Below, one piece after another: positions 23,399-26,816 of a DNA stretch of 26,816 nucleotides (positions are counted from its first letter, which is position 1; every line of letters begins with the position of its first letter). The stretch covers positions 1 through 26,816 of the forward strand of contig JAEWWC010000086.1 of NCBI GenBank assembly GCA_023396555.1, given 5' to 3'. Made by a program: the position numbers and the translations under genes. The stretch comes from Bacillota bacterium. Its GTDB lineage: Bacteria > Bacillota > Clostridia > Christensenellales > SZUA-584. The notes beneath the pieces are model-generated. The model was not told the DNA's origin, searched no databases, and saw only the letters and a list, made by a program, of their open reading frames with translations.

Positions 23399-24072
23399 GT
23401 GAAATTATCAGACTAGAAAACGTGATAAAGATGTCACCTGGCGGACGCCGCGGCATAAACGGCGTGAGCCTCAGCGTATCAAAAGGAGAGCGCGTGGCCA
23501 TCCATGGCGCACCCGGCAGCGGCAAAACCATGCTGGCGCGGCTGATCGCAGGCATGGAGCGTCCAAGCAGCGGCAAGGTGTTTGTGCTGGGTAAAGCCAT
23601 GCATCAAATGGATTCGGACGCGACGGCGGCCTTCCGCAGCCGACATATCGGGCTGTTGCCCAGGCATCCCGCGTTGATGGAAAGCCTCTCGGTGCTGGAA
23701 AACGTGACGCTGCCGCTTGCGATTCGGGGTATACCGCTTGCGCAAAGGGAGAAAACGGCGAAGGAACAGCTTAAAACCCTTGGGCTTGCGTATACCGCAA
23801 ACGCGCGTCCGTCTCAGCTCCCGGCACTGGAATTGCAAAAGGCTTCTATTGCGCGGGCGCTCACCGTGCAGCCGCAAATTTTGCTGCTGGATGACACGGC
23901 GGCCGACCTGTCCGAAAAGGACGCGGAACAAATCAAAGGCATACTGCGTGCGTTATTAAAGTTTGGGGAATACACCATCTTAGAGCTTTTGGGGACAAAC
24001 AGCAGTCTTATATGCTCGGATAGCACCCTTATACTCAATCACGGAAAGATTCAGGAGGAAACAGAGCAATGA
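23395..24072 (+). CDS. LolD/MacB-like ABC ATPase with degenerate catalytic motifs
   Basis: The 225-residue protein follows the LolD/FtsE/MacB fold from end to end. Walker A is intact (GAPGSGKT, 38-45). The Q-loop glutamine is missing (GLLPRHPALMESLSVLENV). The LSGGQ signature is replaced (QLPALELQKASIARAL, from 141). Walker B reads ILLLDD at 162-167, with Asp in place of the catalytic Glu. The D-loop is altered (ADLS). No switch histidine is seen where VTH is expected (TILELLGTNSS, 194-204). It should bind nucleotide but hydrolyse poorly or not at all. The gene is intact and coupled to its neighbours at both ends, so the changes look selected and not like decay. Confidence 0.88.
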   Translation: MSEIIRLENVIKMSPGGRRGINGVSLSVSKGERVAIHGAPGSGKTMLARLIAGMERPSSGKVFVLGKAMHQMDSDATAAFRSRHIGLLPRHPALMESLSVLENVTLPLAIRGIPLAQREKTAKEQLKTLGLAYTANARPSQLPALELQKASIARALTVQPQILLLDDTAADLSEKDAEQIKGILRALLKFGEYTILELLGTNSSLICSDSTLILNHGKIQEETEQ

Positions 24073-25532
24073 AAAAACTATGTGTTTTACTGGCTGCGAT
24101 GTTCATGCTGGTATTGATATGGCCAGCGGCTGCGCTGGCTGAAGGTGAAGCAGGAGGTGAGCCGACGGCAACTCCTACTGTGTTTGCTGAATCAGCTGAT
24201 ACGGAACCTGCCGCGGCAGTAAACCTTCAAATAGACGACGCACACACTTACGACGGTATGGACAGGGCTTACAAAGATGGCTATACGCCAACCGTGAAGG
24301 ACGGTGTAGCTACCATCGTTCTGCCGCTTGTGGCAAGCGGCAACATCTCAGGCAATACCATTACGGTTACACCGAATCTTGGAGATACGGCTTCTTCGCC
24401 GTTCGCGTTTAAGAACTATCAAAAGACGGTAAGTCTGATAAGCAATGCCGTAAACGGCGGCAGCGTGGCGATTCCGTCCTATCTGATACGCTTCGATCTT
24501 CCGCTTGCCTCCGGCAGGGTTAACGGAGCATACCCCGTGACCATTGACGTGAAGGCCCAGGCAGCAGACGGCAGCCCGATTCAGCAGACATTTACGGCAT
24601 ATGTGACCATTACGGACGGGAAAGACCCGAACGCAGCGGAACCGACGCCGGAAACGGAAAAGCCCACATCACAGCCCAAAATTATCGTCAGTGGGTACAG
24701 CGTTAACCCTTCGTCTGTCACAGCCGGGGAGGAATTCACCGTGACGGTCACGCTTAAAAATACGAGCGAAAGTAAATCAGTGCAGAATATGACGGTGACG
24801 GCATCCAGCGATTCCCCCAATCTCGCTATGCAAAACGACAGTGACACTTTTTATATTGGAAATCTGGGCAAGGGCAAAACAACGGACATTGAACTGAAGT
24901 ACAAGACCGACCTCGAAACGCCCGCACAGCGGTACAACATCATGCTGGCCATCGGATATGACAATACCGACGCCACGCCGCTGACTTCAACCGGAACAGT
25001 CGTCGTGCAGGTGAACCAGCCGCTGCGCGTGGAGATGGAAGCGCCGCAGATCGCGACCGAGGTCAATGCCGGAGACACGCTGCCCATTACCTTCCAGATA
25101 ATGAACCTTGGGCGCAACATGGTCTACAATGTGCGCGTGGAATTATCTGCGCCTGGGCTGATCCCCTCGGGCACGGCATTCATTGGCAATATGGAGGCCG
25201 GAACCGCAATGCCGGGTAATATGGATGTGTTCATCGGTACCAAGGATATGACGGAAGGATATGAAGGAGAGGGTAAATACGGCCTCACGACCGGTGTCAT
25301 CACGCTTATTTACGAGGACGCCGCCGGGCAGGAATACACGGAGGAGGCCGAATTCTCAACGGCCATCAACGAACCGGTGGTTCCGTCGTCCGCCACGGAG
25401 CCGGAGGAAGAACCGGAAAAGGCTGGGCAGTGGTGGATATCCGTTGTGATTGGAGCCGTTGTAATCGCCGGACTTGTTTCCTGGCAGGTCATCAGGAATA
25501 AGCGCAAGGTGGAGATCAATGAAGATATTTGA
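24069..25532 (+). CDS. Exported Ig-like/CARDB-type surface protein with C-terminal membrane anchor
   Basis: This 487-residue protein starts with a signal peptide (MKKLCVLLAAMFMLVLIWP to about residue 25). It has a Thr/Pro/Glu-rich segment, a beta-rich domain (about 50-185), a second linker, then two Ig-like repeats resembling CARDB/NEW3 modules (about 208-315 with VTAGEEFTVTVTLKNTSES, and 318-435 with VNAGDTLPITFQIMNLGRN). A Pro/Glu linker leads to one transmembrane helix (about 459-478) and a basic tail. It overlaps the degenerate ATPase gene (ATGA) and the FtsX-like permease (14 bp), so the three probably form one unit, with this protein as the extracytoplasmic arm in the role of MacA. Confidence 0.82.
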   Translation: MKKLCVLLAAMFMLVLIWPAAALAEGEAGGEPTATPTVFAESADTEPAAAVNLQIDDAHTYDGMDRAYKDGYTPTVKDGVATIVLPLVASGNISGNTITVTPNLGDTASSPFAFKNYQKTVSLISNAVNGGSVAIPSYLIRFDLPLASGRVNGAYPVTIDVKAQAADGSPIQQTFTAYVTITDGKDPNAAEPTPETEKPTSQPKIIVSGYSVNPSSVTAGEEFTVTVTLKNTSESKSVQNMTVTASSDSPNLAMQNDSDTFYIGNLGKGKTTDIELKYKTDLETPAQRYNIMLAIGYDNTDATPLTSTGTVVVQVNQPLRVEMEAPQIATEVNAGDTLPITFQIMNLGRNMVYNVRVELSAPGLIPSGTAFIGNMEAGTAMPGNMDVFIGTKDMTEGYEGEGKYGLTTGVITLIYEDAAGQEYTEEAEFSTAINEPVVPSSATEPEEEPEKAGQWWISVVIGAVVIAGLVSWQVIRNKRKVEINEDI

Positions 25533-26649
25533 CCTGACAAGGCTGGCCGTTAGAAACCTCAAAGGGCGATGGGCAGTGCTGCCGGTTATTGGCTTTGCTA
25601 TCGCCGCCTTTTGCCTGTGCTTCGCGGGCGCGATATTGACTTCGGTGCAGGAGGAAAAGGCGCAGCCGTATGAATTAGTATTATCGGCGCAAGGCAACAC
25701 AAGCATAACGGACAGCACGATTGCCGATATACTGAAAATTCCGGACGTCAAAGCCGCTACGCCCATTCTGGAAGTCCCTGTCACGGCTCAGACAGGCAAA
25801 TATGCCGCGCAGCTCACGTTCACCGGCATGGACGCAGGCTATCTCGACGGCGTTTATACTCAGGGAGGCGTGTTCCCTACTGACAGCGTTATGCCATATA
25901 TCCTGCTGAACGAGGCTGCCTGCAAGCAGTTTACGGAGAAAGGAACGGACGTTGGCGAAGAGACGCCGGACATCGCTTGGCTGACCGCGACCTGTTCACT
26001 CAGTACAGGAGAGGCAAGCCGCAGCGTTACATCAAAGGTTTGCGGTATTCTCGCAAACGACGATGAAAAGGACGCGGAGCCTGTGGCCTATATCAGCCTG
26101 TCAGTTGCCAAAGAGCTGTTGCGAAAGAGCAATCAGCCGGCAGGGGCACAGGCCGCATGGGTGCGGGTCACAAACATCGGTTGTGCGGATGCCGTATCAA
26201 AGCAGATAGTGGCGCTCGGCCTTGATGTGACGAATTCCAACGGACAAATGCAAGCGGAGTGGGATACCGAAATGAAGGAGATGGCTTATTTGATTACACT
26301 GGCTATATTTCTCCTTATGTGCTCGGCAGTTTTAATGACCGCTTGGAGAAAGATATCGCTGCTGAAGTATAGGCAGGCATGGAGCATGCTTCGGTGGATG
26401 GGATTAAGGGAATGGGATCTTCGCAGGCTGTTTTCTATACAGAGCATAGTGGTATCGGGGTTGGCGGCAGCACTGGGGATCATTGTGGCTGCGTGTTTAC
26501 CTTCATTCCTTTTGGAAGAAGCCGCAGTGAAATCAATCTTTTCACTGGCGGTTCCGTTTGAAGTTATAGCTGCGTGTAGCATGATATGCATATTATTCGG
26601 GCAGCTTTTTGTCTGGAATATAATATTGGGAGATTACAAGAATGAATAA
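25519..26649 (+). CDS. MacB/FtsX-family permease
   Basis: This is a 376-residue protein with the MacB/FtsX layout. One N-terminal helix (about 19-41) is followed by a large extracytoplasmic domain (about 45-252). Three C-terminal helices (255-274, 308-330, 347-369) are separated by the coupling segment AWSMLRWMGLREWDLRRLF. ATG 25519 has GGAG about 6 bases upstream; an ATG at 25474 lies inside the previous gene without a site. Partner ATPase by position is the degenerate LolD/MacB-like protein. It is the last gene of the cluster and only 20 bp separate it from the convergent gene at 26670. Confidence 0.87.
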   Translation: MKIFDLTRLAVRNLKGRWAVLPVIGFAIAAFCLCFAGAILTSVQEEKAQPYELVLSAQGNTSITDSTIADILKIPDVKAATPILEVPVTAQTGKYAAQLTFTGMDAGYLDGVYTQGGVFPTDSVMPYILLNEAACKQFTEKGTDVGEETPDIAWLTATCSLSTGEASRSVTSKVCGILANDDEKDAEPVAYISLSVAKELLRKSNQPAGAQAAWVRVTNIGCADAVSKQIVALGLDVTNSNGQMQAEWDTEMKEMAYLITLAIFLLMCSAVLMTAWRKISLLKYRQAWSMLRWMGLREWDLRRLFSIQSIVVSGLAAALGIIVAACLPSFLLEEAAVKSIFSLAVPFEVIAACSMICILFGQLFVWNIILGDYKNE

Positions 26650-26669
26650 AGCCAACAAAGGCTGATTAA

Positions 26670-26816
26670 TTATTTCAGCCGGTTAATGGCTTTTAATATC
26701 CCATACATAATAGCCTGAGGCCTCGGCGGACAGCCGGGGATATAGACATCCACAGGTAATATGGAGCCTATACCGCTTCTCGCGGCGTAAGCATCGCGGA
26801 ATATTCCGCCGCTGCA
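26670..26816 (-). CDS. NuoB/Ech/Hyc-type small subunit, C-terminal part only
   Basis: The reverse strand encodes 48 residues running off the window edge, ending at TAA 26670. CSGGIFRDAY and VDVYIPGCPPRPQAIMYGIL are hallmarks of the NADH:quinone oxidoreductase 20-kDa subunit family, shared by complex I NuoB and the small subunits of group 4 [NiFe] hydrogenases (EchC, HycG, HyfI). The Cys in PGCPPRP is an iron-sulfur ligand. The CSGGIFRD form looks more like hydrogenase-type proteins than classical NuoB (judgement from memory). The rest of the gene and operon lie outside the window. Confidence 0.85.
   Translation of the reverse strand, partial: CSGGIFRDAYAARSGIGSILPVDVYIPGCPPRPQAIMYGILKAINRLK

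Noticed and set aside
26660..26680. GGCTGA/TCAGCC hairpin between the FtsX-like gene and the NuoB-like gene as a terminator
   Set aside because: The stem is only 6 bp, has no T tract and overlaps the stop of the reverse gene.
1..26816. CRISPR arrays, tRNA or rRNA genes, transposases or phage genes
   Set aside because: No regularly spaced repeats, no cloverleaf or rRNA-like sequence and no transposase or integrase motifs were seen on either strand.

Overview
The window looks like a chromosomal piece of an anaerobic, spore-forming Firmicute, probably a Clostridia member of moderate GC. The evidence is an H-type small acid-soluble spore protein gene, a PdxS/PdxT vitamin B6 pair with a MocR/PdxR regulator, Gram-positive style lipoproteins and strong AGGAGG ribosome sites, and the 3' end of a NuoB/Ech/Hyc-type hydrogenase small-subunit gene at the right edge. 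The species cannot be named from the sequence alone.

Region 1 (1-11475) is a sugar or polyol catabolic operon. A divergent regulator fuses a LacI repressor to a second, MalE-like solute-binding domain. It faces an operon of ABC ATPase, permease, lipoprotein binding protein, FucU/RbsD mutarotase, FGGY kinase, GatD-like polyol-phosphate dehydrogenase, aldo/keto reductase and a GatZ/KbaZ-like protein. No GatY/KbaY aldolase, phosphofructokinase or PTS gene is present. The set suggests a non-PTS route: import an aldose or polyol, reduce it, phosphorylate it, oxidise it to a ketose phosphate and 4-epimerise it. A strong hairpin ends the operon.

Region 2 (11476-13360) is AT-richer accessory DNA. 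It has a promoter with tandem repeats, a possible 27-residue peptide, a small lipoprotein, an 18-cysteine copper-storage-like four-helix protein, two near-identical hairpins, and an unrecognised 59-residue reverse-strand ORF.

Region 3 (13362-16506) holds the MocR/PdxR regulator divergent from pdxS-pdxT, with sspH converging on and overlapping pdxT.

Region 4 (16629-26649) begins with a decayed 3' copy of a lipoprotein gene. An envelope-sensing cluster follows: OmpR-family response regulator, histidine kinase, 46-residue membrane protein, the intact lipoprotein paralogue, two ABC-2-like membrane proteins, a normal ABC ATPase, a second ATPase that keeps Walker A but lost nearly all hydrolysis motifs, an exported Ig-like protein with a C-terminal anchor, and a MacB/FtsX-like permease. 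Two promoters share a 22-bp-pitch tandem box with identical distance to the -10, which suggests control by the cluster's own response regulator. This cluster and the fused regulator with its pathway are the best candidates for undescribed biology here.
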